Of a DNA stretch of 5,119 bases, positions 1-5,119 are shown in pieces. Where the stretch lies: positions 1-5,119 of the forward strand of contig JAZRMK010000061.1 of the NCBI GenBank assembly GCA_045647525.1, given 5' to 3'. The DNA comes from UMGS172 sp045647525. GTDB taxonomy: Bacteria > Bacillota > Clostridia > Oscillospirales > Acutalibacteraceae. Numbering within the stretch: the stretch's first letter is position 1; the number at the start of each line of letters is the position of its first letter. Under the pieces are notes generated by a model, which saw only the letters and a program-made list of their open reading frames with translations, had not been told where the DNA came from and did no database searches. The position numbers and the translations under genes were made by a program.

Positions 1-601
1 GGCATATGGCGCTGAGTTGGTGCTGACCGAAGGTGCACTTGGTATGCAGGGTGCGGTTGAAAAAGCGGAAGAAATTGCAAAAAACACACCCGATTCATTT
101 ATAGCAGGTCAGTTCTGCAATCCGTCGAATCCAAAGGCACATTTTAATACAACGGGCCCTGAAATTTGGAATGACCTCGATGGTAAAGTTGACGTGTTTG
201 TGGCAGGTGTCGGCACGGGCGGAACGTTGACCGGTTGTGGAGAATTTTTGAAAAGTAAATCAGAAAGTGTTGAAATTGTGGCGGTTGAGCCAAAATCCTC
301 TCCGCTTTTGTCACAAGGCAAAGCAGGTCCGCATAAAATTCAGGGCATCGGAGCCAATTTTGTGCCCGAAGTTCTGAATAAAGAGGTTATCGACCGAATT
401 ATCACTGTTGATAATGACGATGCAATTAAAATGGCAGTCGCATTTGGTAAGGTCGAGGGCGTTCTCTGCGGTATAAGCGGAGGTGCGGCTTTGTCGGCGG
501 CGGTGACTTTGGCGAAAAGCAGTGATTATGAAAATAAAAATATCGTAATCGTTATCGCTGACAACGGTGACCACTATCTGTCAGCAGGAATTTACGATTA
601 A
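1..601 (+). CDS. cysK: Cysteine synthase (O-acetylserine sulfhydrylase), 3' part
   Basis: Makes L-cysteine from O-acetylserine and sulfide with pyridoxal phosphate (PLP), in the cytosol. The gene enters from the left edge: base 1 is the last base of a codon, the first full codon is at 2, and 199 residues remain of the roughly 300-310 usual for the family. The PLP lysine and the substrate-binding TSGNTG-type loop lie upstream and are not visible. Visible family marks are LVLTEGA near the start, the PLP-phosphate loop GVGTGGT (about residues 69-75 of the fragment), HKIQGIGANFVP (about 111-122), GISGGAA (about 157-163) and the C-terminal GDHYLS. The residue before that Gly is Asn, where many CysK proteins have Ser or Thr near the PLP ring nitrogen. 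The protein ends right after the catalytic fold, with no regulatory domain, so cystathionine beta-synthase is unlikely. CysM is a less likely alternative. tcdA follows after 16 bases. Confidence 0.93.
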   Translation, partial: AYGAELVLTEGALGMQGAVEKAEEIAKNTPDSFIAGQFCNPSNPKAHFNTTGPEIWNDLDGKVDVFVAGVGTGGTLTGCGEFLKSKSESVEIVAVEPKSSPLLSQGKAGPHKIQGIGANFVPEVLNKEVIDRIITVDNDDAIKMAVAFGKVEGVLCGISGGAALSAAVTLAKSSDYENKNIVIVIADNGDHYLSAGIYD

Positions 602-605
602 GTTT

Positions 606-611
606 AAGGAG
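606..611 (+). promoter_or_regulatory. Ribosome binding site for tcdA
   Basis: AAGGAG lies six bases before the ATG at 618. It decides the start: the same frame stays open upstream to 567, but that stretch is inside cysK and has no comparable site. The protein from 618 also begins as TcdA proteins do. Confidence 0.75.
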
Positions 612-617
612 CAGAAA

Positions 618-1331
618 ATGGAAGAAAGGGTTTCGAGGACGGCTCTGTTGCTCGGTAAAGAGGCTTGTGAAAATCTTGCAAAAAAACGTGTTGCCGTTTT
701 CGGTGTCGGCGGTGTCGGTGGTTACTGCGTTGAGGCGTTGGTAAGGGCAGGCATCGGTGCGATTGATATTATAGATAGCGATACGGTGTCGCAAAGCAAT
801 CTGAACCGCCAGATCATAGCACTGGAAAGCACTGTCGGCAAGCTCAAAGTCGATGTTTTGGCCGATAGGATCAAAGACATAAATCCTTCCTGTTCAGTTG
901 TAAAACACAATATGTTTTTCACCCCCGAGAATTCGACCGAAATCGACTTTTCAAAGTTTCACTATGTTGTTGATGCCATCGACACTGTTTCGGGAAAGGT
1001 TGAGATAATAAGGCTCTCAAAAGAGGCAGGCGTTCCTGTCATCACCTCTATGGGAGCAGGTAACAAGCTTGACCCGATGGGCTTTGAGGTTACCGATATT
1101 GCCGAAACAAAGGTCTGCCCTCTGGCGCGGGTTATGCGCTCGGAATTAAAAAAACGCGGTATTTTCGGTGTTAAAGCCGTCTGGTCCTCGGAGCAGGCGA
1201 TAACCCCCGATAAGTCTGTGATGGAAGATTTAAAAATCGAAGGCAGAGCGCCGGGTTCGGTCTCCTTTGTTCCGTCGGTCGTAGGGTTGATAGCGGCATC
1301 GGAAGTTATAAAAGATTTGATAAAGGATTGA
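618..1331 (+). CDS. tcdA: tRNA threonylcarbamoyladenosine dehydratase
   Basis: E1/ThiF-like ATP-dependent enzyme that cyclises t6A at position 37 of ANN-decoding tRNAs to ct6A (known for E. coli TcdA, formerly CsdL/YgdL). The protein has 237 residues, shorter than the E. coli enzyme of about 270, with the C-terminal end reduced. Visible: Rossmann nucleotide loop GVGGVGG (29-35); the E1-type segment IIDSDTVSQSNLNRQ (51-65), with the Asn and Arg that contact ATP; a Lys-containing helix (K75, K77); VVDAIDTV (117-124), carrying the Asp typical of the active site; SMGAGNKLDP (144-153); KVCPLARVMR (165-174); and the closing GSVSFVPSVVGLIAASEVI (213-231). These last blocks separate TcdA from MoeB and ThiF, and the CxxC zinc pairs of those proteins are absent. 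The start at 618 rests on the ribosome site at 606-611. The downstream ttcA-like gene, also for tRNA modification, starts three bases after the stop. Confidence 0.93.
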   Translation: MEERVSRTALLLGKEACENLAKKRVAVFGVGGVGGYCVEALVRAGIGAIDIIDSDTVSQSNLNRQIIALESTVGKLKVDVLADRIKDINPSCSVVKHNMFFTPENSTEIDFSKFHYVVDAIDTVSGKVEIIRLSKEAGVPVITSMGAGNKLDPMGFEVTDIAETKVCPLARVMRSELKKRGIFGVKAVWSSEQAITPDKSVMEDLKIEGRAPGSVSFVPSVVGLIAASEVIKDLIKD

Positions 1332-1334
1332 ATT

Positions 1335-2189
1335 ATGGCAAGAGAACTCAATAGAATTGAGCAAATTGAGCAAAGCATAAATAAAAAATTCCGCAAAGAA
1401 ATATGGAACGGGTTCATCACGGCGGTTAAAAATTACAAACTGATAGCAGAAAACGATTGTGTTGCCGTCTGCATTTCGGGCGGTAAGGACTCTATGTTGC
1501 TGGCGGTCTTGCTTCGTATGTTGCAACGTTACAGCGATGTGCCGTTTTCGCTTCGATACATAGTTATGGATCCGGGATATAGTGACGAAAACCGTCAAAA
1601 AATCGAGAAAAACCTCGAAATCTTGGGGATAGAGGCGCATATCTTTAAATCGGATATTTTTGAAATCGCCAACAATGCAGGCGGTTCGCCGTGCTATCTT
1701 TGCGCCAGAATGCGTCGGGGCCATTTGTATGCCGAAGCCAAAGCTTTGGGCTGCAACAAAATAGCGCTGGGACATCATTTGAGTGATGTTATCGAAACAA
1801 CTCTTATGGGTATGATGTACGGCTCGCAGATTCAGGGTATGTTGCCGCGGCTTAAAAGCACAAATTTTGAGGGAATGGAACTTATCCGTCCACTTTATTG
1901 CGTTAACGAGGAAAGCATTTTGAAGTGGATGCAATACAACGACCTTCACTTTATCCGTTGCGCCTGCAAGTTTACCGAAAAATCGTCCTGCGATGACGGT
2001 AGTTCTAAACGACAGGAAACAAAAAATCTCATAAAAAGCCTGCGGGAGATAAATCCGGAAATAGAAACCAATCTTTTTAACAGCATACACCGTTGTAATG
2101 TGGATACCTTGGTGGGATATAAGCAAAATGGTGTTGAACATTCTTTTTTAGAAAATTTAGATGGGGAAGGGGGAACAGAAGGTGTTTGA
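1335..2189 (+). CDS. ttcA: TtcA-family tRNA 2-thiocytidine synthetase
   Basis: PP-loop ATPase predicted to adenylate and then thiolate a tRNA base. In E. coli, TtcA makes 2-thiocytidine at position 32 using an oxygen-sensitive Fe-S cluster. The protein has 284 residues. Visible: P-loop SGGKDS (48-53), CYLCARMRRG (120-129) with the C120/C123 cluster pair, KIALGHH (142-148), a YGSQIQGM block (162-169) matching the E. coli YGGKMKGM region, and RPLYC (185-189). The third cluster-ligand region, PCNLC in E. coli, is here RCACKF (C209, C211) followed by C219. The start has AAAGGA at 1322-1327, seven bases before ATG, overlapping the end of tcdA. The last 20 or so residues, beyond VGYK, are polar, look unconserved and run into the next gene. 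The TtcA family is clear, but the target base is inferred: this clostridial branch may thiolate another position. Confidence 0.8.
   Translation: MARELNRIEQIEQSINKKFRKEIWNGFITAVKNYKLIAENDCVAVCISGGKDSMLLAVLLRMLQRYSDVPFSLRYIVMDPGYSDENRQKIEKNLEILGIEAHIFKSDIFEIANNAGGSPCYLCARMRRGHLYAEAKALGCNKIALGHHLSDVIETTLMGMMYGSQIQGMLPRLKSTNFEGMELIRPLYCVNEESILKWMQYNDLHFIRCACKFTEKSSCDDGSSKRQETKNLIKSLREINPEIETNLFNSIHRCNVDTLVGYKQNGVEHSFLENLDGEGGTEGV
2168..2173 (+). promoter_or_regulatory. Ribosome binding site selecting the GTG start of hisK
   Basis: AGGGGG (five of six matches to AGGAGG) lies eight bases before GTG at 2182. The alternative ATG at 2161 is preceded by T-rich then A-rich sequence with no Shine-Dalgarno match. 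The site lies inside the 3' end of the ttcA-like gene. Confidence 0.65.
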
Positions 2190-2967
2190 TTTTCATTTAC
2201 ACACTTCGATTTCGTTTGATTCTGACGAAACCCCCTCGAATATAATTGCCGCGGCTAAAAGTAAAGGATTAAAAGAGATATGCTTTACCGATCACTATGA
2301 CCTTCACCGTGACCGAGCCGAGCAAAATGAGATTTTTACACTTAATGACTACGCGAAGCAGTATGATCATTTGAAAAACGACGGTATAGTAATCCGTCGC
2401 GGAGTAGAATTGGGATTGACCGAGTGGAACGTGCAACAGGCTCAAAGTCTGCTTCAAAGCCGCCCGTTTGATTTTTGCATCGGTTCTGTTCACTATGTCA
2501 ACGAAAAAGACCCTTATTATAAGGAATATTGGGACGGTCTTACTGCCAAAGAGGCATTCGAAAAATATCTTTTGAAAATTTTGGAATGTGTGAAATTGCA
2601 TGATGATTTCGATGTTCTGGGACATTTGAGCTACGTTGCCCGACAAGAACACAACCCTACGGGCAAGCCCTTGCAATTTTCAGAGGTTTCGGATATAACT
2701 GACGAAATTATGAAGGTGCTGGTCCAAAAGGGTAAGGGTATGGAAATCAACACCAGCGGTGTCGATAAAATCGGCGACTTTTTGCCGTCAAAGGACTTTT
2801 TCGTTCGTTTCCGCGAGCTTGGCGGTGAGATCGTGACCGTCGGTTCGGACGCACACTCGGCAACAAGAGTCGGTCAGTATGTACCAAAAGCGCTTGAAAT
2901 AATAAAGGACGTTTTTGGGTTTGTTTGCACATTTGATTCAAGAATTCCCCAATACCACAAACTTTAA
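2182..2967 (+). CDS. hisK: Histidinol-phosphatase, PHP family
   Basis: Metal-dependent phosphatase of the polymerase-and-histidinol-phosphatase (PHP) superfamily that hydrolyses histidinol phosphate to histidinol, the penultimate stage of histidine synthesis. It is the HisK/HisJ type (B. subtilis YtvP), unrelated to the HAD-type HisB. From the GTG start the protein has 261 residues, typical for the family. Likely metal ligands in order: HLH (5-7), TDH (36-38), E76 in GVELGL, H104 in GSVHYV, H148 in VLGHLSYV, and SDAH (222-225). MEINTSGV (187-194) is also typical. I chose GTG 2182 over ATG 2161 because only the former has a ribosome site, and because family members begin just before FDFHLHT. 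The gene then overlaps the ttcA-like gene by 8 bases, suggesting translational coupling. No other his genes are in the window. PHP phosphoesterases of other specificity look similar, so the substrate is an inference. Confidence 0.87.
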   Translation: MFDFHLHTSISFDSDETPSNIIAAAKSKGLKEICFTDHYDLHRDRAEQNEIFTLNDYAKQYDHLKNDGIVIRRGVELGLTEWNVQQAQSLLQSRPFDFCIGSVHYVNEKDPYYKEYWDGLTAKEAFEKYLLKILECVKLHDDFDVLGHLSYVARQEHNPTGKPLQFSEVSDITDEIMKVLVQKGKGMEINTSGVDKIGDFLPSKDFFVRFRELGGEIVTVGSDAHSATRVGQYVPKALEIIKDVFGFVCTFDSRIPQYHKL

Positions 2968-2999
2968 AAGGGAAAACAAAGAATTTGACGAGGTGTGTC

Positions 3000-3671
3000 A
3001 TGACTGTAAAATTGTTTTTGGGGGCAATACTAAAATTCATATTAGGTATTGCATTGGTTGGTGTTTTGATATTTTTACCCGCAGGAACTTTTTTCTTTTT
3101 TAACGGTTGGTTACTTATGATCATTTTATTTGTACCCATGTTTTTTGCGGGAATTGTAATGATGTTCAAAAATCCTGAACTGCTTCAATCTCGATTAGAT
3201 GCAAAGGAAAAACAAAAAGACCAAAGCGTAGTTGTGAAACTCAGCGGTCTTATGTTTTTAGCCGGTTTTGTTGTTTCGGGTCTCAGTTTTCGCTTTAATT
3301 GGTTTATGGTGCCAAAAGGCGTGGCAATTGGTGCTTCGGTGGTCTTTCTTGCGGCGTATGTACTTTATGCCGAGGTGCTCAGAGAAAACACCTATCTTAG
3401 CCGCACCATTAAAGTTCAGGAAAACCAAAAAGTGATCGACACGGGGCTATATGGCATTGTCCGTCATCCAATGTATAGCGTAACTTTGCTTTTGTTTTTG
3501 TCTATGCCGATTGTCCTCGGCTCGCTATATTCGTTTGTTATTTTCCTTGCTTACCCCCTTATTATCGCCAAACGGATTAAGGGTGAGGAAGAATTCCTCG
3601 AAAAAGAACTTGTGGGGTACAGTGAATACAAGCAAAAGGTGAAATATCGTTTGATACCGTTTATTTGGTAA
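3000..3671 (+). CDS. Membrane methyltransferase, isoprenylcysteine methyltransferase-like
   Basis: Integral membrane protein of 223 residues in the ICMT/phospholipid methyltransferase superfamily, which use S-adenosylmethionine to methylate lipid-like or prenylated substrates. Hydrophobic segments lie at about 7-27, 36-56, 82-96, 106-125 and a long pair within 160-190. The family signature is at the C-terminal side: TGLYGIVRHPMY (148-159), then a Glu-rich stretch after the last hydrophobic segment (GEEEFLEKEL, 195-204), and GYSEYKQKVKYRLIPFIW at the end. The start at ATG 3000 has GAGGTG four bases before it, and the protein then begins MTVKLFLG, as relatives do from memory. A TTG at 2985 in the same frame is possible but has a weaker site. 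The gap from hisK is 32 bases. Bacteria lack CaaX-prenylated proteins as a rule, so the true substrate is unknown. Distant relatives include NnrU-like and MddA-type enzymes. Confidence 0.82.
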   Translation: MTVKLFLGAILKFILGIALVGVLIFLPAGTFFFFNGWLLMIILFVPMFFAGIVMMFKNPELLQSRLDAKEKQKDQSVVVKLSGLMFLAGFVVSGLSFRFNWFMVPKGVAIGASVVFLAAYVLYAEVLRENTYLSRTIKVQENQKVIDTGLYGIVRHPMYSVTLLLFLSMPIVLGSLYSFVIFLAYPLIIAKRIKGEEEFLEKELVGYSEYKQKVKYRLIPFIW

Positions 3672-3686
3672 TGAGGGGCAGCGACT

Positions 3687-4055
3687 ATGAATAATTACGA
3701 TACAGAAGTAAAAGACCGCTTTGGCGATACGGATGCCTATAAAGAATACCAACAAAAGTCCGCCAACTACACGAAAGACCAGTGGCAAGAAGTAAACGAT
3801 GGGCTAATGTCAGTCTTCGCTAAATTTGCCGAGTGTAAGCAAAACGGCAACACCGTTGACTCAGACAAGGCACAGACCTTGGTAAAAGAGTTGCAAAACT
3901 ACATAATCGAGAACTACTACACTTGCACAAACCAAATTCTCGCAGGCCTCGGTCAAATGTACGTTGCCGATGAACGATTTAAAACTAACATCGATAAAAA
4001 CGGCAACGGCACCGCCGATTTCGTTTCAAAGGCGATAGAAATATACTGTAAATAA
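3687..4055 (+). CDS. Stand-alone TipAS antibiotic-recognition domain protein
   Basis: Small soluble all-helical protein of 122 residues consisting of essentially one TipAS domain. In Streptomyces this domain forms the C-terminal half of the MerR-type regulator TipAL and is also made alone as TipAS, a globin-like fold that traps thiopeptides. Visible marks: YDTEVKDRFGDTDAYKEY (4-21), YTKDQW (28-33), NYYTC (76-80), GLGQMYVADERF (87-98) and NIDKNGNGTADFVSKAI (101-117). No helix-turn-helix or coiled coil precedes it: a stop (3672-3674) lies just upstream in frame, and GAGGGG at 3673-3678, eight bases before ATG, supports translation from here. The first TipAS helix region is also missing. Cys80 matches the first conserved Cys of TipAS, but the position seven residues on, where TipAS has the thiostrepton-linked Cys214, is Gly87. 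The gene sits 15 bases after the methyltransferase gene and is last before the terminator. The ligand is unknown. Confidence 0.85.
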   Translation: MNNYDTEVKDRFGDTDAYKEYQQKSANYTKDQWQEVNDGLMSVFAKFAECKQNGNTVDSDKAQTLVKELQNYIIENYYTCTNQILAGLGQMYVADERFKTNIDKNGNGTADFVSKAIEIYCK

Positions 4056-4082
4056 TATTAAAAATACCATAAGAAAATAGGA

Positions 4083-4118
4083 AACCTCTCTGCTGAAAAT
4101 TTGGCAGAGAGGTTTTTT
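4083..4118 (+). terminator. Intrinsic terminator after the TipAS-domain gene
   Basis: A perfect 11-bp stem pairs 4083-4093 (AACCTCTCTGC) with 4104-4114 (GCAGAGAGGTT) around a 10-base A/T-rich loop. It runs into six T residues at 4113-4118. It lies 28 bases after the TipAS stop codon and should end the six-gene transcript. The opposite strand has only short A-tracts on the other side, so it works best on the + strand. Confidence 0.93.
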
Positions 4119-4147
4119 GTATAATTACGCATTTGACGCCGAAAATA
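4119..4147 (+). promoter_or_regulatory. Candidate sigma-G promoter for spoVAD
   Basis: GTATA at 4119-4123 fits the sigma-F/sigma-G -35 pattern (GYATA/GYATR). After a 17-base spacer, GAAAATA at 4141-4147 fits the sigma-G -10 pattern CANNMTA at all fixed positions but the first. spoVA genes are under sigma-G in B. subtilis, which supports the call. Transcription would start near 4154, leaving a leader of only about 13 bases that barely contains the ribosome site. A perfect TATAAT at 4120-4125 overlaps the -35 but has no well-spaced vegetative -35 box. The motifs are short and the region is AT-rich, so this is tentative. Confidence 0.4.
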
Positions 4148-4155
4148 ACAAAAAT

Positions 4156-4162
4156 GAGGTGG
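4156..4162 (+). promoter_or_regulatory. Ribosome binding site for spoVAD
   Basis: GAGGTGG is a strong Shine-Dalgarno match ending four bases before the ATG at 4167. It marks 4167 as the start and confirms that translation begins independently of the upstream operon. Confidence 0.75.
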
Positions 4163-4166
4163 TAAA

Positions 4167-5119
4167 ATGGCAAAACGACAAGGAAAATCTACAATTTTGC
4201 TCGATAAAGACGTGAATATCATGACCTATGCTTCGGCGGTAGGACCAAAAGAATCGCAAGGCCCTTTAAAAGAGTACTTTGACCGCCGTTTTGACGATGA
4301 GATGTTGGGCGAGGATTCGTTCGAAAAGGCGGAAAGCCGTTTGCAGCAAGTTGCGGTCAAAGAGGCGTTTAAAAAGGCGGATTTGAAGAGCGAAGATATA
4401 GATGTAATTTTTGCGGGTGACCTGCTCAACCAATGTATAGGATCGGCATACGGTCTTAGAGATTTAGGGGTTTCTTTTGTGGGTCTTTACGGTGCTTGTT
4501 CGACAATGGCACTTTCGCTCATTAATGCTTCGCTGAGCGTTGACGGCGGTTGGGCAAAAAGAGCCGCGGCGGTCACATCATCGCACTTTTGCAGTTCTGA
4601 AAGGCAGTTCCGATTTCCGCTTGAATACGGCGGACAAAGAGCCCCCACAGCACAGTGGACCGTAACTGGTTCAGGCGCTGTTGTTGTCGAAGAGGGCGGC
4701 AACGGAGTCAAAATTAAGGCGGTGTCGATAGGTAGAATTGTCGATTACGGTATAACCGATATGGGCAATATGGGTGCGGCGATGGCACCTGCCGCATGGG
4801 ATACGATAAGCGAATTTTTGAAGGATACCGAAACCACTCCCCAAGATTACGATATGATTTTAACGGGCGACTTGGGGTTTGTTGGCTCTGACCTTCTAAC
4901 AAGAATCGCAAAAGAGGACGGCGTCGACCTTTCAAACCATAACGACTGCGGAATGATAATATTCGACCGCGACGTGCAGGATGTTCATGCGGGCGGTTCG
5001 GGTTGTGGCTGTGCGGGCAGTGTGCTCTGTTCGTATATTCTGCAAAAGATGGAGCAAGGAGAGTTGAAAAATGTGCTTTTTTGCGCCACCGGAGCCTTGA
5101 TGTCAACTACGTCCAATCA
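4167..5119 (+). CDS. spoVAD: Stage V sporulation protein AD (dipicolinate-binding), 3' end cut off
   Basis: Component of the SpoVA apparatus, which moves dipicolinic acid (DPA) into the forespore and releases it at germination. SpoVAD has a thiolase/ketosynthase fold, binds DPA directly, and sits on the outer face of the inner spore membrane (known from Bacillus). Here 317 full codons are visible with no stop. The family length is about 335-340, so roughly 20 residues lie beyond the edge. Marks: the thiolase-like Cys in LYGACSTMALS (107-117, C111), SSHFCSSERQFRFPLEYGG (138-156), APTAQWTVTGSGAVV (159-173), DYGITDMGNMGAAMAPAA (193-210), TGDLG (233-237), GGSGCGCAGSV (276-286) and CATGALMS (306-313). 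The soluble, TM-free sequence agrees with SpoVAD rather than SpoVAC or SpoVAE. In most genomes spoVAC lies directly before it, but here an unrelated operon and a terminator do. Whether spoVAE follows cannot be seen. Confidence 0.95.
   Translation, partial: MAKRQGKSTILLDKDVNIMTYASAVGPKESQGPLKEYFDRRFDDEMLGEDSFEKAESRLQQVAVKEAFKKADLKSEDIDVIFAGDLLNQCIGSAYGLRDLGVSFVGLYGACSTMALSLINASLSVDGGWAKRAAAVTSSHFCSSERQFRFPLEYGGQRAPTAQWTVTGSGAVVVEEGGNGVKIKAVSIGRIVDYGITDMGNMGAAMAPAAWDTISEFLKDTETTPQDYDMILTGDLGFVGSDLLTRIAKEDGVDLSNHNDCGMIIFDRDVQDVHAGGSGCGCAGSVLCSYILQKMEQGELKNVLFCATGALMSTTSN

Noticed and set aside
602..617. Possible internal promoter or terminator between cysK and tcdA
   Set aside because: The gap is 16 bases and holds only a ribosome site; there is no hairpin and no room for a promoter outside the coding sequence.
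1355..1372. Direct repeat of AATTGAGCA at the start of the ttcA-like gene
   Set aside because: Only two 9-base copies inside coding sequence, encoding IEQIEQ; likely chance or a helical repeat rather than a functional DNA repeat.
962..1420. Minus-strand open frame of 152 codons opposite tcdA
   Set aside because: Shadow of a confident gene; low-complexity Ser/Ile/Thr-rich product with no domain marks.
1230..2141. Long open frame of 303 codons on the minus strand opposite the ttcA-like gene
   Set aside because: It lies almost wholly opposite a well-recognised PP-loop gene, has no recognisable domain, and its composition (rich in Phe, Arg, His, Ile) is that of an antisense shadow.
2915..3103. 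Small + strand open frame across the hisK/methyltransferase junction
   Set aside because: It overlaps the ends of two real genes in another frame and shows no ribosome site or conserved motif.
4120..4125. Perfect TATAAT box as a vegetative promoter for spoVAD
   Set aside because: No -35 box at 16-18 bases; the only -35-like match is 13 bases away within the terminator stem, and spoVAD is expected to be forespore-specific.
4056..4166. Small RNA or riboswitch in the gap before spoVAD
   Set aside because: The only structure is a simple terminator hairpin that serves the upstream operon; the remaining AT-rich bases show no further pairing.
4714..5106. Minus-strand open frame of 130 codons opposite spoVAD
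   Set aside because: The + strand frame is unmistakably SpoVAD; the antisense product is Arg/Pro/Ser-rich with no family resemblance.

Overview
The window looks like a chromosomal piece of a spore-forming clostridial Firmicute, possibly of the Oscillospiraceae/Ruminococcaceae kind. The clearest marker is a spoVAD gene at the right end, a gene confined to endospore formers. Moderate GC, AGG/GGAGG-like ribosome sites, tight gene packing and clostridial-type versions of the other proteins agree with this. The lineage below Clostridia is an inference from protein style, not from a marker gene.

Layout: everything reads on the + strand. Positions 1-4055 hold six tightly packed genes: the 3' part of cysK (cysteine synthase), tcdA (tRNA t6A-to-ct6A dehydratase), a TtcA-family tRNA 2-thiolation enzyme, a PHP-type histidinol-phosphatase, a small multi-pass membrane methyltransferase of the isoprenylcysteine methyltransferase type, and a stand-alone TipAS drug-binding domain protein. 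Gaps are 16, 3, -8, 32 and 15 bases, each gene has its own ribosome site, and no internal terminator is visible, so they are probably one transcript. It ends at a strong intrinsic terminator at 4083-4118. spoVAD starts at 4167 as the first gene of a new unit and runs off the right edge about 20 codons short of its expected end.

How the genes fit together: cysK, tcdA and ttcA share a loose sulfur/tRNA theme. Cysteine is the sulfur donor for tRNA thiolation, and both RNA enzymes act in or next to the anticodon loop (positions 32 and 37). HisK completes a step of histidine synthesis. The membrane methyltransferase and the TipAS protein look like accessory additions at the operon's 3' end. SpoVAD belongs to the forespore machinery that imports dipicolinic acid and is unrelated to the operon before it.

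Overall this is mostly ordinary housekeeping sequence. I see no mobile element, CRISPR array, RNA gene or obvious novel system. The points most worth a second look are the TipAS protein without a DNA-binding domain and without the thiopeptide-reactive cysteine, the altered cysteine pattern in the TtcA homologue, and the separation of spoVAD from spoVAC with a candidate sigma-G promoter abutting the preceding terminator.
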